From Euryhalocaulis sp050486445 (lineage in GTDB: Bacteria; Pseudomonadota; Alphaproteobacteria; Caulobacterales; Maricaulaceae): a DNA stretch of 56,572 nucleotides. Under the pieces are notes generated by a model. The model was not told the origin of the DNA. It made no database searches and saw only the letters and a program-made list of their open reading frames with translations. Numbering within the stretch: the first letter of the stretch is position 1; the number at the start of each line of letters is the position of its first letter. Below, piece after piece: positions 1 through 9,025 of the stretch. A program made the translations under genes and the position numbers. The DNA lies in assembly GCA_050486445.1 (NCBI GenBank), contig JBJHDH010000021.1:1-56572 (forward strand). The letters run 5' to 3'.

Positions 1-30
1 CCTCATCCTGAAGAGCCGCCGTAAGGCGGC
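1..30. repeat. Truncated end of branched inverted repeat
   Basis: The first bases (CCTCATCCTGAAGAGC) match the outer arm of the larger element at 25592-25748. They run into a perfect small hairpin, GCCGCC-gtaa-GGCGGC, at 15-30. The rest of the element is either outside the window or absent. It lies just downstream of the minus-strand acyl-CoA ligase stop and could also act as a hairpin at its 3' end. No T-run follows. Confidence 0.55.
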
Positions 31-42
31 GCCGACTGAGCC

Positions 43-1596
43 CTACGCGCTCCCGTCCGTGCGCGCGGCCCAGTCCTTGCGCAATTCCTGTTTCTTGATC
101 TTGCCGCTGGGCGTGCGCTCGATGCTTTCCACGAACACGATGTGGGTGGGCCGCTTGTAGCCGGCGAGCCGTTCCTTGGCGAAGGCGCGCACCGTCTCCT
201 CGGTCAGGCCGGGGCGGGGCACAATGTACGCGGCGCCCACCTCGGTCCATTTCGGGTGCGGCACGCCGATCAGCGCGATGTCGGCGATGCCCTCGCATTC
301 CAGCATGATCGACTCGACCTCGGCCGGATAGACGTTCTCGCCACCGCTGATGAACATGTCCTTGAAGCGGTCGACCAAATAGAGGAACCCGTCTTCATCC
401 AGATAACCGGCGTCGCCGGTCTTGAACCAGCCGTCCTCGAACGAGGATTCATTGGCGTCGGGCCGGTTCCAGTAGCCGGGCGTCACGCTCGGCCCGCGCA
501 CCCAGATTTCGCCGACTTCGTTTGCCGCCGCCGGTTTGCCGTCCTGCGTCACCATCTTGATGTCGATGCTGGGCAGCGGAATGCCCAGCGAGCCGGGCTT
601 GTCCTGCATCATCTGGCCGTCCAGCGGCATGCCGGTGACGCTGCCGGTTTCGGTCATGCCAAACCCGTTGGTCAGCAGCACGCCGTCCTTCCACATGTCG
701 TACTGGATCGAGGGGGCCAGCGGCGCGCCGCCGCTGCACCACGCCTTGACGCGAGAAAAGTCGGCGCTGGCGTAGTCCGGGTGATCGCGCAGCACCTGCA
801 CGATCTGCGGCACGGTGAACATATGCGTCGCGCCCATCTCCGGATCGGAGAGATATTTCAGCGTCGCGCCCGCCTCGAACCGGTCGGTCATCCACACCCG
901 CATGCCGTTCAGCATCGAGGTGTGAAGCAGCGCGATCAGCCCGCCGACATGAAACAGCGGCACGTCGCACAACATGGCGCAGCGCCGGTCCAGCTCGTTG
1001 ATCCAGGTGAAGTTGCAGGCGGAAAACCATGCGCCGCGCGGCGTCACGATAGCGCCCTTGGGGCGGCCCGTGGTGCCGGATGTATAGAGCAGAGTCCAGG
1101 TCGCCTCCGGATCCTCGATCTCGTAGCGCTGTTTCGCCGGACCATGCGCGGCCAGCGACTGATGCAGCGCCTCGCCATGCGCGCCGATGCTTTCAAGGCG
1201 GCAGCCGGCGAATCCGGAGGCGGCCTGTTCGGCCTGCGCGGCGAATTCGTCCTCGTAATAGAGGAGGACCGGCTCGGCGTCCTCGACCAGCACCTTCATC
1301 TCGCCGCCGGTCAGGCGCCAGTTCAGCGGCTCGAAAATCAGTCCGGCGCGGGCGCAGGCATAGAACAGCACCGGATAGTGAACGCCATTGCGCGCCAGCA
1401 GCGCGACGCGGTCGCCTTTCTTCACGCCATTCTGCGAGAGCAGGAACTCGGCGCAGGAATCGATCCGCGCATCCAGTTCCCGATAGGTCAGACGCAGGCC
1501 GGAGAACATCTCCGCCACCGCTATCGTCTCTCCGGCCCCGTCGGCCCAGCGCCGCACCACATCCTTGCGCAGCCAGTCCACAGATTCGATCGCCAT
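43..1596 (-). CDS. AMP-dependent acyl-CoA synthetase/ligase
   Basis: This 517-residue protein is an ANL-superfamily acyl-CoA ligase. It would adenylate a carboxylic acid with ATP and transfer the acyl group to CoA in the cytoplasm. The P-loop-like motif YTSGTTGRPKG lies at about residues 171-181. The C-terminal hinge and catalytic-lysine region (LVDRFKDMFISGGENVYP, then ERTPSGKIKKQELR near the end) is intact, so it looks functional and full length. The start is an ATG at 1594-1596. Substrate cannot be read from sequence; medium or long-chain fatty acids or aromatic acids are both possible. The window also carries aromatic-acid genes (AAHS-type transporter, pobA, tannase), which makes an aromatic or phenylpropanoid acid worth considering. 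Confidence 0.9.
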   Translation of the reverse strand: MAIESVDWLRKDVVRRWADGAGETIAVAEMFSGLRLTYRELDARIDSCAEFLLSQNGVKKGDRVALLARNGVHYPVLFYACARAGLIFEPLNWRLTGGEMKVLVEDAEPVLLYYEDEFAAQAEQAASGFAGCRLESIGAHGEALHQSLAAHGPAKQRYEIEDPEATWTLLYTSGTTGRPKGAIVTPRGAWFSACNFTWINELDRRCAMLCDVPLFHVGGLIALLHTSMLNGMRVWMTDRFEAGATLKYLSDPEMGATHMFTVPQIVQVLRDHPDYASADFSRVKAWCSGGAPLAPSIQYDMWKDGVLLTNGFGMTETGSVTGMPLDGQMMQDKPGSLGIPLPSIDIKMVTQDGKPAAANEVGEIWVRGPSVTPGYWNRPDANESSFEDGWFKTGDAGYLDEDGFLYLVDRFKDMFISGGENVYPAEVESIMLECEGIADIALIGVPHPKWTEVGAAYIVPRPGLTEETVRAFAKERLAGYKRPTHIVFVESIERTPSGKIKKQELRKDWAARTDGSA

Positions 1597-1679
1597 CGCT
1601 GTTCCCGCCTCCCGTCCGGACCGGGTGTTCTGCCTGCCGCGGGAGCAGGGTTCAAGCGGTCATAAGGCGCGGCCCTCTC

Positions 1680-2891
1680 CTAGCGGGCGGCGGGAATCCA
1701 GCCGGACAAGGCGCGGAAGAAAGCCTCAGCCTCCGCATCGGCGCGCATTTCCCCCGGCGGAAAATAGCTGAGCTTGACCGCCACGGTGCGCGTGGCCGGA
1801 TCGACATAGATGAACTGACCTTGCAGCCCCACCGCCAGATAGGCGCCGGAATCGGTCAGGGTCCACCATTGATACTGATAGCCGCGCGTGCTTCCGGGCG
1901 CGACCGGCTCGTATCCTTCGGCGGGAACCGTCGCCTCGCGCACCCAGTCTTCCGGCAGCAGGCGCACGCCGTTCGCCACGCCGCCGTCCAGCATCATCTG
2001 GCCGATCCGGCCATAGTCGCGCAGCACGGCGTTGAAGCCCATGCCGTTCACCGCCCTGCCGGCGCCCGGCGGGCCGTCGGCCAGCCAGAAGCCGCCCGAT
2101 TCCATGCCGGCGGGAATCCACCAGCGTTCGGACATATATTGCGGCAGAGGCTTGCCCGCCGCCCGTTCCAGAACCCAGCCCAGCACGCCTGTCTCGACCG
2201 TCGAATAATTGAACACCTCGCCGGGCGGATGCGCGCGCCCGAGGTCCAGCGCCGCGTCGGTAAAGCGGTGACGGTTTTCGACAATGGCGCCGTTATGCAG
2301 GCGCATCATCGGGCTTTCCTGGCCGAAATCGTAGCGTTCGTTCCAGTCCACGCCCGAGCGCATCGCCAGCGCCTGGCGGATCGTCACGCCGTCATAGCCG
2401 CCGCCGGCCAGTTCCGGCACATAGTCCACGATCAGATCGTCAGCCGATCCGATCAGGCCGTCGGCGATGGCCATGCCGATCAGGTTCGAAGTGAGCGACT
2501 TGGCCGTGGACATGGAGAGGAAGTGCGTCTCCGGGCCGGAGAAATTATAGTAGTCCTCGGCGACGATGACGCCGTCCTTCATCACCAGCAACGCATTGCT
2601 ATAGGTGCGGCCGGCAAAATCCGCCGCCGCGACCGTTTCGCCTTCAAAAGCGTATGTGAAGTCCAGCGGCGCGATGGTGCGCGGCAATTCCCACACCGTA
2701 TCGCCGGCCGGCACGGCGATGGTCTCGAACATCTGGCCGATGCTGCGGAAGGTCAGCATGTTCACATCGGGGTCGATCAGCCGGTGGCGCAGCGTGATCT
2801 GGGCTTCCGTGGGCTGGGCGGACCCGGGCCCGGCGAGACTCGCGGCAAAAACCAGCGCGCCCAGCAGGCGCGCGGCGAAATGCGTGTTCAT
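1680..2891 (-). CDS. Secreted serine hydrolase, beta-lactamase/class C-like
   Basis: A 403-residue protein of the beta-lactamase-related serine hydrolase family (PF00144 type). A Sec signal peptide covers about residues 1-25 (hydrophobic stretch ending GPGSAQ), so it should act in the periplasm. The nucleophile motif SxxK is visible as S128-T-A-K131. A downstream YST takes the place of the usual YxN. The family includes esterases, D-aminopeptidases and 6-aminohexanoate-dimer hydrolases, and the substrate is not predictable here. The start is the ATG at 2889-2891, chosen because the signal peptide begins exactly there and a GGAG-type site precedes it; the reading frame continues upstream through the next gene without meaning. 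It is followed by the acyl-CoA ligase on the same strand. Confidence 0.85.
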   Translation of the reverse strand: MNTHFAARLLGALVFAASLAGPGSAQPTEAQITLRHRLIDPDVNMLTFRSIGQMFETIAVPAGDTVWELPRTIAPLDFTYAFEGETVAAADFAGRTYSNALLVMKDGVIVAEDYYNFSGPETHFLSMSTAKSLTSNLIGMAIADGLIGSADDLIVDYVPELAGGGYDGVTIRQALAMRSGVDWNERYDFGQESPMMRLHNGAIVENRHRFTDAALDLGRAHPPGEVFNYSTVETGVLGWVLERAAGKPLPQYMSERWWIPAGMESGGFWLADGPPGAGRAVNGMGFNAVLRDYGRIGQMMLDGGVANGVRLLPEDWVREATVPAEGYEPVAPGSTRGYQYQWWTLTDSGAYLAVGLQGQFIYVDPATRTVAVKLSYFPPGEMRADAEAEAFFRALSGWIPAAR

Positions 2892-2923
2892 GGCGGCTCC
2901 TCCCCGTAGATGCGGGGCGTATT

Positions 2924-3274
2924 TTAATGCGATGGCCGCGTCAGGATATAGGCCGCGCACAGGGCGCAGACCGCGGCGGGCAGATACGCCAGCCAGCCGT
3001 CCAGCAGGAACCAGGAAACAATGGAGCTGATCGTCATCGCCGTGACGGCGGCGAGCTTGGCCTTTGGCGGAATTGCGCCGGTTTCCCGGAACGCGCGAAC
3101 CGGCGGGCCGAATTTCGGGTGATTCATGATCCGCGCCTCCCATTCGGGGTGAGAACGCGCGAACAGAATGGCCGCGATAATCAGAAAGACGGTGGTGGGC
3201 ACGACCGGCAGGAACATGCCGGCGACTCCCAATCCCACAAAGCCCAGGCCGGCAAGCCGGAGAAGAATGCGCAT
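2924..3274 (-). CDS. DUF454 (YbaN-like) small inner-membrane protein
   Basis: A 116-residue hydrophobic protein matching the DUF454/YbaN pattern. Two N-terminal hydrophobic stretches contain GLGVAGMFLPVVPTT, then a short amphipathic loop with HPxFGPxxRxFRETGAIPPKAK, then two more membrane helices. Members are small inner-membrane proteins of unknown function, often near heme or iron genes. The start is the ATG at 3272-3274, which gives the normal family length; the open frame upstream runs into the neighbouring terminator. The gene lies 32 bases upstream of the serine hydrolase on the same strand, so co-transcription is likely. Confidence 0.8.
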   Translation of the reverse strand: MRILLRLAGLGFVGLGVAGMFLPVVPTTVFLIIAAILFARSHPEWEARIMNHPKFGPPVRAFRETGAIPPKAKLAAVTAMTISSIVSWFLLDGWLAYLPAAVCALCAAYILTRPSH

Positions 3275-3303
3275 TCGCCGACCATATGGGCCTGCACGGA
3301 AAC

Positions 3304-3335
3304 AAAAAAGCGGCGGGCGTCCGCCCGCCGCTTTT
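3304..3335 (-). terminator. Rho-independent terminator after MetE-like gene
   Basis: A 9-bp perfect GC stem (GCGGCGGGC / GCCCGCCGC, 3310-3318 with 3323-3331) is flanked by an A-tract on one side and T-rich sequence on the other. On the minus strand the hairpin is followed by TTTTTTG. It sits directly downstream of the minus-strand methyltransferase stop, so it most likely ends that transcript before the DUF454 gene. Confidence 0.85.
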
Positions 3336-3357
3336 CCTTTTGCTCCGAACGCGACGG

Positions 3358-4497
3358 TCAGGCCGCGCTGCGGACCGGGTCGGCCCCGCCCCAATAATCC
3401 TCGGCAATTTCGACCACCAGTTCCAGCTTGCGGCGCTGGATGTCGAAGCTGATGTCGTTGCCATGCTCGGTGGAGGAGAAGCCGCACTGGGCGCTGATCG
3501 CGAGCTGGTCCGCATCCAGCACCTGCGCCGCCTCGTCGATGCGGCGCTTCATCGCGTCCTTGCTCTCCATTTCCGGCCGCTTGGAGCTGATGACACCCAG
3601 CACGATGGTCGCGCCCGGACGCACATAGCGCAGCGGCGCGAAGTCGCCGGAGCGTTCGTCGTCGAACTCCAGGAAGAAACCGTCAATATTCAGCTCGCTG
3701 AACATCACCTCGGCCACCGGGTCATAACCGCCCTCGGCCACCCAGGCGCTGCGGAAATTACCGCGGCACAGATGGATCGCCACGCGCATGTCTTTCGGCC
3801 GGTCCGCGATCGCGCGATTGATCAGGTCCGCATACAGCTTCGGCAGGGCGTCCGGATCCTCACCGCGCGCTTTGGCCGCCTCGCGCAGCTTCGGATCGCA
3901 CAGATAGGCAAGATTGGTGTCGTCGAATTGAATATAGCGGCAGCCGGCCCTGGCCAGGTCGTTCACTTCCTGCCGATAGACTTCCACCAGATCGTCGAAA
4001 AATTCGTCCATATCCGGATAGGCGGCTTCGCTGATCGCATCGCGTCCGCCGCGGAAATGCGCCATGGATGGCGATGGCATGGTGATTTTCGGCGTCGCCT
4101 GGGTGTGCGCGGCGATAAACTCATAATCCGCGCGCATGATCGGGTGCGTGCGGCGCAGCCTGCCAGTGGTCACCAGTTTCGGCGGCGCGAATTCCAGATC
4201 GCCGCCCTCTTTCTGGAATTTGGTGGCGATGCCGCCTTGCATCTCCATGCCGCCGATCTGCACCAGAAAGTCGGTGTGGAAATGCATGCGGCGGAATTCG
4301 CCATCGGTGATTCCCTTCAGGCCGACATCTTCCTGAAGCTTGATCGCGTCCTTGATGCCTTCGTTTTCGATCTCGCGCAGCTCGTCCGCGCCAATGTCCC
4401 TGGCCGCGTGACGCTTGCGGGCGTCCAGAACGGACCGGGGGCGCAAAAGACTGCCGACATGGTCCGCGCGAAACGGACCGTTCGGATGAGCAGACAT
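3358..4497 (-). CDS. MetE C-terminal-domain-like cobalamin-independent methyltransferase
   Basis: A 379-residue protein corresponding to the C-terminal catalytic half of cobalamin-independent methionine synthase (COG0620). The zinc ligands expected for this fold are visible: H242-x-C244 in AIHLCRGN and C338 in SAQCGFSS, with acidic residues in FLEFDDE between them. The N-terminal RADHVGSLLRP motif is typical of stand-alone members. These use a zinc-activated thiol as methyl or alkyl acceptor. They include short core methionine synthases, epoxyalkane:coenzyme M transferase and uncharacterised paralogues. The start is the ATG at 4495-4497. It is transcribed divergently from an MFS aromatic-acid-type transporter, which hints at a catabolic rather than purely biosynthetic role; that is inference. 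Confidence 0.85.
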   Translation of the reverse strand: MSAHPNGPFRADHVGSLLRPRSVLDARKRHAARDIGADELREIENEGIKDAIKLQEDVGLKGITDGEFRRMHFHTDFLVQIGGMEMQGGIATKFQKEGGDLEFAPPKLVTTGRLRRTHPIMRADYEFIAAHTQATPKITMPSPSMAHFRGGRDAISEAAYPDMDEFFDDLVEVYRQEVNDLARAGCRYIQFDDTNLAYLCDPKLREAAKARGEDPDALPKLYADLINRAIADRPKDMRVAIHLCRGNFRSAWVAEGGYDPVAEVMFSELNIDGFFLEFDDERSGDFAPLRYVRPGATIVLGVISSKRPEMESKDAMKRRIDEAAQVLDADQLAISAQCGFSSTEHGNDISFDIQRRKLELVVEIAEDYWGGADPVRSAA

Positions 4498-4819
4498 GGA
4501 TTTCCTCTTGGTTGCGTCGTCCAACGGGCGAAGCCGGAACCCCCGCGTCAGCAGGGAAAGCCGGACAGGGCCGGCCAATGCGCGATGAAACCGGCGCGTG
4601 CGCCGGCGCAGCATCGCGCCCATTCCGAATGATGCATCCAGTATAGGCGCCGCATCTCCGCATGACCACCCCGCGATACGGATTCGCGGGATAATTCCGT
4701 TTCCCGGCGCGGCCATTCGCGGTATCAGGGGGCAGGGGATAATCCAGCGGCCGTCAAGCGCCGCGCTGCGCGCCGGGCTGCAAGCCCCGGCCGTGAGACT
4801 GGGGATACGGGGAGGACCG
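4498..4819. promoter_or_regulatory. Divergent intergenic region, MetE-like / MFS
   Basis: These 322 bases carry no convincing gene. They must hold the promoters for both divergent genes. Several short palindromes are visible, including CCGGCGC-GT-GCGCCGG near 4591 and CCGCGA-TACGGAT-TCGCGG near 4671-4690, but no motif I can assign to a named regulator. A purine-rich GGGGAGGACCG precedes the MFS start codon. Confidence 0.4.
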
Positions 4820-6166
4820 ATGACCGACATTCGTGCGGATATGCTCAAGAGACCTATGAGCAGGTTTCAGATTCTCGTCATTGCGCTGATGGTTCTTCTC
4901 AACGGCTATGACGGTTATGACGTGCTGGCCATGGCGTTCGCCGCGCCTCTGGTGGGCGCCGAAATGCAGATTGGCGCCGACACGATCGGCTGGCTGATCA
5001 GCGCCGGGCTGATCGGCATGATGGCCGGCTCGCTGTTCATCGCGCCGTTCGCCGACACAATCGGCCGCAAGAAGCTGATCATCATCGCGATGATCGTGGA
5101 CGGCATCGGTCTGCTTGGTTCGGCCTTGTCGAACGGGGTGTGGGATCTCGCCTTCTGGCGCCTCATCACCGGCCTCGGCATTGGCGCGATGCTGGCCAGC
5201 GTGGCGAGCATGACCGCCGAATACGCCAATGCGCGCCGCCGTTCGCTGTGCGTTTCGATCATGGCTATCGGCTATCCGGTCGGCGCCGTGCTGGGCGGCT
5301 TTGCCGCCGCATGGCTGGTGTCGATCACGGGCGACTGGCGGCCGATTTTCTGGTTCGGCTTCGTCGTCACAGCCGTCACATTACCGCTGCTGTTCCTGTT
5401 GCCGGAATCGCTGGAATTCCTGGTCACCAAGCGGCCGAAGGGCGCACTGGAAAAGCTCAACCATCTGCTGCCCCGGCTGGGCATGGCGCAGCTCGAGCAG
5501 ATGCCCGACCCGATCAAAGGCGAGTCGGATGCAAAGCTGTTCAAGGTGCTGTTCGCCAATCACGGGCGGTCGCTGTTCCTGATTACCGCCGTCTATTTTC
5601 TGTTCGCCGCGACGCTGTATTTCCCGCTGCAATGGATGACCTACATGCTCACCCAAGCGGGCCTGTCGCCCGAGGCAGGCATTTCCGGCGCGGCGCTGAT
5701 GAATGCCGGCGGTGTGATTGGCGGCATCCTGTTCGGCGTGATCGCCAATCGCTGGGGTGGCCTGCGCAACACCATTCCGGCTTTCATGGCGCTGGCTGTC
5801 GCCGCGATCATCCTGTTCGGCTTCCTGCCCAGCCTGTCGCTGATGCTGGTGGTCGGCGCGATCATCGGCTTCGGCCTGATCGGTACGGTGTCGGGTCTGT
5901 ATTCCACCTATCCGGTGATCTTCCCGGCCACGGTGCGCACCACCGGCGCCGGGATCGTGATCGGTGTTGGCCGGATCGGCGGCATCATCAGCCCCGTCGT
6001 GGCCGGCTATATGATCAATGCCGGCGTTTCGCCGGTGATCTATTGCACGGTGTTGGCCCTGCCGCTGGTGGGCGCGATCTTCCTGCTGCGCATGATCGAC
6101 GAGCTGAAGAGCCCGATGGCGCGCGGGACCATAACGAAGTCAGTGGGCAGAGAAGCAGCCCCCTGA
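4820..6166 (+). CDS. MFS transporter, aromatic acid:H+ symporter-like (AAHS)
   Basis: A 448-residue major facilitator with 12 predicted hydrophobic segments. It begins with the signature LLNGYDGYDVLAMAFAAP in helix 1, similar to the DGxD motif of the aromatic acid:proton symporter family (PcaK/BenK/MhpT type). The loop 2-3 motif appears as GPFAD-like APFADTIGRKK, and a charged cytoplasmic loop follows helix 6. It should import an organic (probably aromatic) acid by proton symport at the inner membrane. The start is the ATG at 4820 behind GGAGGA. It is divergent from the MetE-like gene and 129 bases upstream of the ThDP enzyme on the same strand. Exact substrate is unknown. Confidence 0.85.
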   Translation: MTDIRADMLKRPMSRFQILVIALMVLLNGYDGYDVLAMAFAAPLVGAEMQIGADTIGWLISAGLIGMMAGSLFIAPFADTIGRKKLIIIAMIVDGIGLLGSALSNGVWDLAFWRLITGLGIGAMLASVASMTAEYANARRRSLCVSIMAIGYPVGAVLGGFAAAWLVSITGDWRPIFWFGFVVTAVTLPLLFLLPESLEFLVTKRPKGALEKLNHLLPRLGMAQLEQMPDPIKGESDAKLFKVLFANHGRSLFLITAVYFLFAATLYFPLQWMTYMLTQAGLSPEAGISGAALMNAGGVIGGILFGVIANRWGGLRNTIPAFMALAVAAIILFGFLPSLSLMLVVGAIIGFGLIGTVSGLYSTYPVIFPATVRTTGAGIVIGVGRIGGIISPVVAGYMINAGVSPVIYCTVLALPLVGAIFLLRMIDELKSPMARGTITKSVGREAAP

Positions 6167-6295
6167 TCCTGTGTCCGCCGCGCTCTTTGCCGGGCGCGGC
6201 CATTGTTTCGTACCCGGGGCCGCTGCGCGCGAAAGCCGTATGCGGCCCCGCCCATTCATGAGTGAAGTGAAGAGTCGCGAGCGGAGAAAGACCGG

Positions 6296-8017
6296 GTGAC
6301 GACCACAGCGAAAACCGCCGGAGACGTGTTCATCGAGCGGCTGGCCGCGCATGGCGTGGACTATCTGTTCGCCAATGGCGGCACTGATTTCGCGCCGGTC
6401 ATCGAGGCGCTGGCCCGGCGTCAGGCCGAAGGGCTGGATACGCCACAGGCGCTGCCCATCCCGCATGAGACGGTCGCGCTGGGCATGGCGCATGGCTATG
6501 CGCTGGTCACCGGCCGGCCGCAGGCGGTGATGGTCCATACCAATGTCGGCCTCGCCAATATCGTGATGGGCGCGATCAACGCCGCGACGGAGCAGGCGCC
6601 GGTGCTGATCTGCTCCGGCGCCACGCCGCTGACCGAAAGCGGCTATACCGGCAGCCGCTCTACCCCCATCAACTGGGGCCAGGAAATGCGCGACCAGACG
6701 GCGCTGGTGCGCGAATCCGTCAAATGGGACGCGGCGCTGAGCTATCCCGAGCAGATGGGCCTGCTGGTCGACCGCGCGATGGGTATTGCGCGCTCCGCTC
6801 CCACGGGTCCGGTCTATCTCAGCCTGCCGCGCGAGCCGCTCTGCGCCGTGCTCGATCCGGCCAGAACCCCCGCGTCCGCGCCGCTGGCGCCTGTCGCTGT
6901 GGCGCCGCACCCGGACGCGGTGCGCGAAGCCGCGAAAATTCTCGCCAGCGCGCAGCGGCCGCTGATCGTGGCGCATCGCAGTTTCGAGGCGGGCGGGGAT
7001 TCCGGCGCGCTGCAACGCTTCGCCGAAGACTTCGCCATCCCGGTGGTGGAGTTCTGGCCCAGCCGCATCGGCCTGGATTCCGAAAGCCCGATGCATGCCG
7101 GCTTTCAGGCCGGCGACGTGGCGGAGGCAGACGCCATACTGGTGCTGAACGCGCTGACGCCCTGGATCCCGATCCATCAGGCGCCGGCGCCGGACTGCCG
7201 CGTGATCCAGGCCGGGCCGGACCCGCTGCATGCGCGCTTCCCCATTCGCGGCTTCCGCAGCGATGTCTCGCTGGCTGGCGCGGATACGGCCGCCATTCTC
7301 GCGCCGCTGGGCGACGCGCTCCGCGCGCAGTGGCAGGGCGGAAAGCGCCCCGCCGCGCTGGAGGCGCGCTTCGCCTCGCTGTCCGAGCGCAATGCGCAGC
7401 GTCGCGCCGACCGGCTGGCGCGCGCCCGGAACGCCGGCGCGCCGATGAGCCTGCAATGGGTGTCGCATTGTGTGGGCGAGGCGCTGGGCGAGGAGGGCGT
7501 GGTCTTCACCGAACTGGGCGTCGAGGCCGGCTCGATGCCGCGCACGCGGCCGGGTTCGTTCTTCGCGCACGCGGTTTCGGGCGGGCTTGGATGGGGCCTT
7601 ACCGCCGCGCTTGGCGCGGCGCTGGCTGACCGTTCGCGCCCCGTCGCCGCCTGTATCGGCGATGGCTCCTACATGTTCGCCAATCCGGTGGCCTGTCATC
7701 AGGTCGCCGAGGCGCTCGGTCTGCCGCTTCTGACCATCGTGTTCAATAACGGTATCTGGAACGCGGTGCGCCGCTCGACGCTGGAAATCTTCCCCGACGG
7801 CTACGCATCCAGAGCCAATCTGATGCCGGTCACCTCGCTGGAGCCGGCGCCGGATTATTGCAGGATCGCCGAGGCCAGCCGCGCATACGCCGAAGCGGTG
7901 GAAGACCCGGCGGAGCTGCCTGCCGCGTTGCAACGCGCGCTGCACGCGATCCGCGTGGAAAAGCGTCAGGCGCTGCTGAATGTGCGGGTCGGCGCCGGCG
8001 GCGGCGAATCGCGCTGA
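6296..8017 (+). CDS. Thiamine-diphosphate-dependent enzyme, acetolactate synthase-like
   Basis: A 573-residue protein with the three-domain ThDP-enzyme architecture (COG0028). The N-terminal pyrimidine-binding domain has the catalytic glutamate E58 in PHETVALG. The C-terminal diphosphate-binding motif runs from GDGSYMF to FNNGIWNAVR. Members include acetolactate synthase, benzoylformate decarboxylase, oxalyl-CoA decarboxylase and many 2-keto-acid lyases. There is no small regulatory subunit gene beside it, so branched-chain amino acid synthesis is unlikely. A 2-ketoacid decarboxylase or carboligase in a catabolic route fits the neighbourhood. The start is a GTG at 6296 preceded by GGAGAAAG. 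It is followed 14 bases later by a secreted esterase gene. Confidence 0.85.
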   Translation: MTTTAKTAGDVFIERLAAHGVDYLFANGGTDFAPVIEALARRQAEGLDTPQALPIPHETVALGMAHGYALVTGRPQAVMVHTNVGLANIVMGAINAATEQAPVLICSGATPLTESGYTGSRSTPINWGQEMRDQTALVRESVKWDAALSYPEQMGLLVDRAMGIARSAPTGPVYLSLPREPLCAVLDPARTPASAPLAPVAVAPHPDAVREAAKILASAQRPLIVAHRSFEAGGDSGALQRFAEDFAIPVVEFWPSRIGLDSESPMHAGFQAGDVAEADAILVLNALTPWIPIHQAPAPDCRVIQAGPDPLHARFPIRGFRSDVSLAGADTAAILAPLGDALRAQWQGGKRPAALEARFASLSERNAQRRADRLARARNAGAPMSLQWVSHCVGEALGEEGVVFTELGVEAGSMPRTRPGSFFAHAVSGGLGWGLTAALGAALADRSRPVAACIGDGSYMFANPVACHQVAEALGLPLLTIVFNNGIWNAVRRSTLEIFPDGYASRANLMPVTSLEPAPDYCRIAEASRAYAEAVEDPAELPAALQRALHAIRVEKRQALLNVRVGAGGGESR

Positions 8018-8031
8018 GAGGAGAGGCGCCC

Positions 8032-8961
8032 ATGATCCGGACTTTGGCTGTGGCGATGATGACGCTGCTGGTGACGCAAACGGCGATGGCGCAGACCGTG
8101 ACGGAAGAGGACGCCGTCTGGGCGCGGCATGGCGATCTGGCGCTGGAGGCGCGGCTCTATCGCCCCGCCGAAGCCGAAACGCCACTGCCGGTGATGATCG
8201 ACGTGCATGGCGGGGCGTGGTCGGCGGGCGGACGCGCCGACGGCGCCCTCTATGATCGCGCGCTGGCGGAGGCTGGTTTTCTGGTCGTCGCCATCGACTT
8301 CCGGCAGGGTGCGGAGCATCCGCATCCGGCGGCGAGCGCCGATGTGGCCGCCGCCGTGCGCTGGGTGCGGCTGAACGCGGTGGCGCTGGGCGCGGACCCG
8401 GAGCGGATCGGCCTGATCGGCAGTTCCAGCGGCGGGCATCTGGCCATGCTGGCGGCGCTGCGCCCCGGCGCGCCCGCGCATCTGGGAACGCCAATCACAT
8501 TGATTGGAGCAGGCGGACCGGACGGCGAAGCCGCGCCGCGCGACGAGATCGACGCCTCCGTCGCCTATGTGGCCGCGCTCTGGCCGGTGTCGGACCCGCT
8601 GGCGCGCTATCGCTACGCGGTCCGCGCCCGGATCGAGCCGTTGCAGCGCGGGCACGAGGCCTATTTCGGCGGCGACGAGGCCGCGATGCTGGACGCCTCG
8701 ATCCCGCGCATCGTCACCAGCGGCGAGGCCGGGTCGGGCGCCGATCTTCCGGCGTTGCTGGTCGTGCAGCCGGGCATGGACTCCAATGTTCCGCAGGAGA
8801 TCACGCTGGATCTGATCCGCGCCTGGCAGTCGCGCGACGGTCATCTGGAATATGCGTTTTACCCTGACCAGCCCCATGCATTCGGCGTGCGGCCCTCGGC
8901 GGAGACGGACGACATGATCCGGCTGATCGCCCATTTCGCGCGGCGTCACAGCGCGCGTTAA
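8032..8961 (+). CDS. Secreted alpha/beta hydrolase (esterase)
   Basis: A 309-residue alpha/beta-hydrolase of the BD-FAE/hormone-sensitive-lipase-like esterase group. A Sec signal peptide covers about residues 1-20 (ending TAMAQ), placing it in the periplasm. The oxyanion-hole motif is H59-G-G-A-W63. The nucleophile elbow is GSSSG at about 130-134, with S132 as the likely nucleophile. The C-terminal PDQPHAFG supplies the catalytic histidine. It would hydrolyse a carboxylic ester; the substrate is unknown. A GAGAGG site precedes the ATG at 8032. It follows the ThDP enzyme closely and precedes the VOC gene, so the three may be one transcript. Confidence 0.85.
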   Translation: MIRTLAVAMMTLLVTQTAMAQTVTEEDAVWARHGDLALEARLYRPAEAETPLPVMIDVHGGAWSAGGRADGALYDRALAEAGFLVVAIDFRQGAEHPHPAASADVAAAVRWVRLNAVALGADPERIGLIGSSSGGHLAMLAALRPGAPAHLGTPITLIGAGGPDGEAAPRDEIDASVAYVAALWPVSDPLARYRYAVRARIEPLQRGHEAYFGGDEAAMLDASIPRIVTSGEAGSGADLPALLVVQPGMDSNVPQEITLDLIRAWQSRDGHLEYAFYPDQPHAFGVRPSAETDDMIRLIAHFARRHSAR

Positions 8962-9025
8962 GGCAAAATTCCTCCGGGTTGAATTGGCGCATATACTGGC
9001 GCCCAGAACATGGGGAGGCACGAAG

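Noticed and set aside
6296..8017. Annotation of the ThDP enzyme as acetolactate synthase large subunit IlvB
   Set aside because: There is no small subunit or other branched-chain gene and the surroundings are catabolic. Only the general ThDP family is supported.
6140..8494. A 784-residue minus-strand frame opposite the ThDP enzyme and esterase
   Set aside because: It is rich in Arg/His/Pro with no motif, and both plus-strand genes are well supported.
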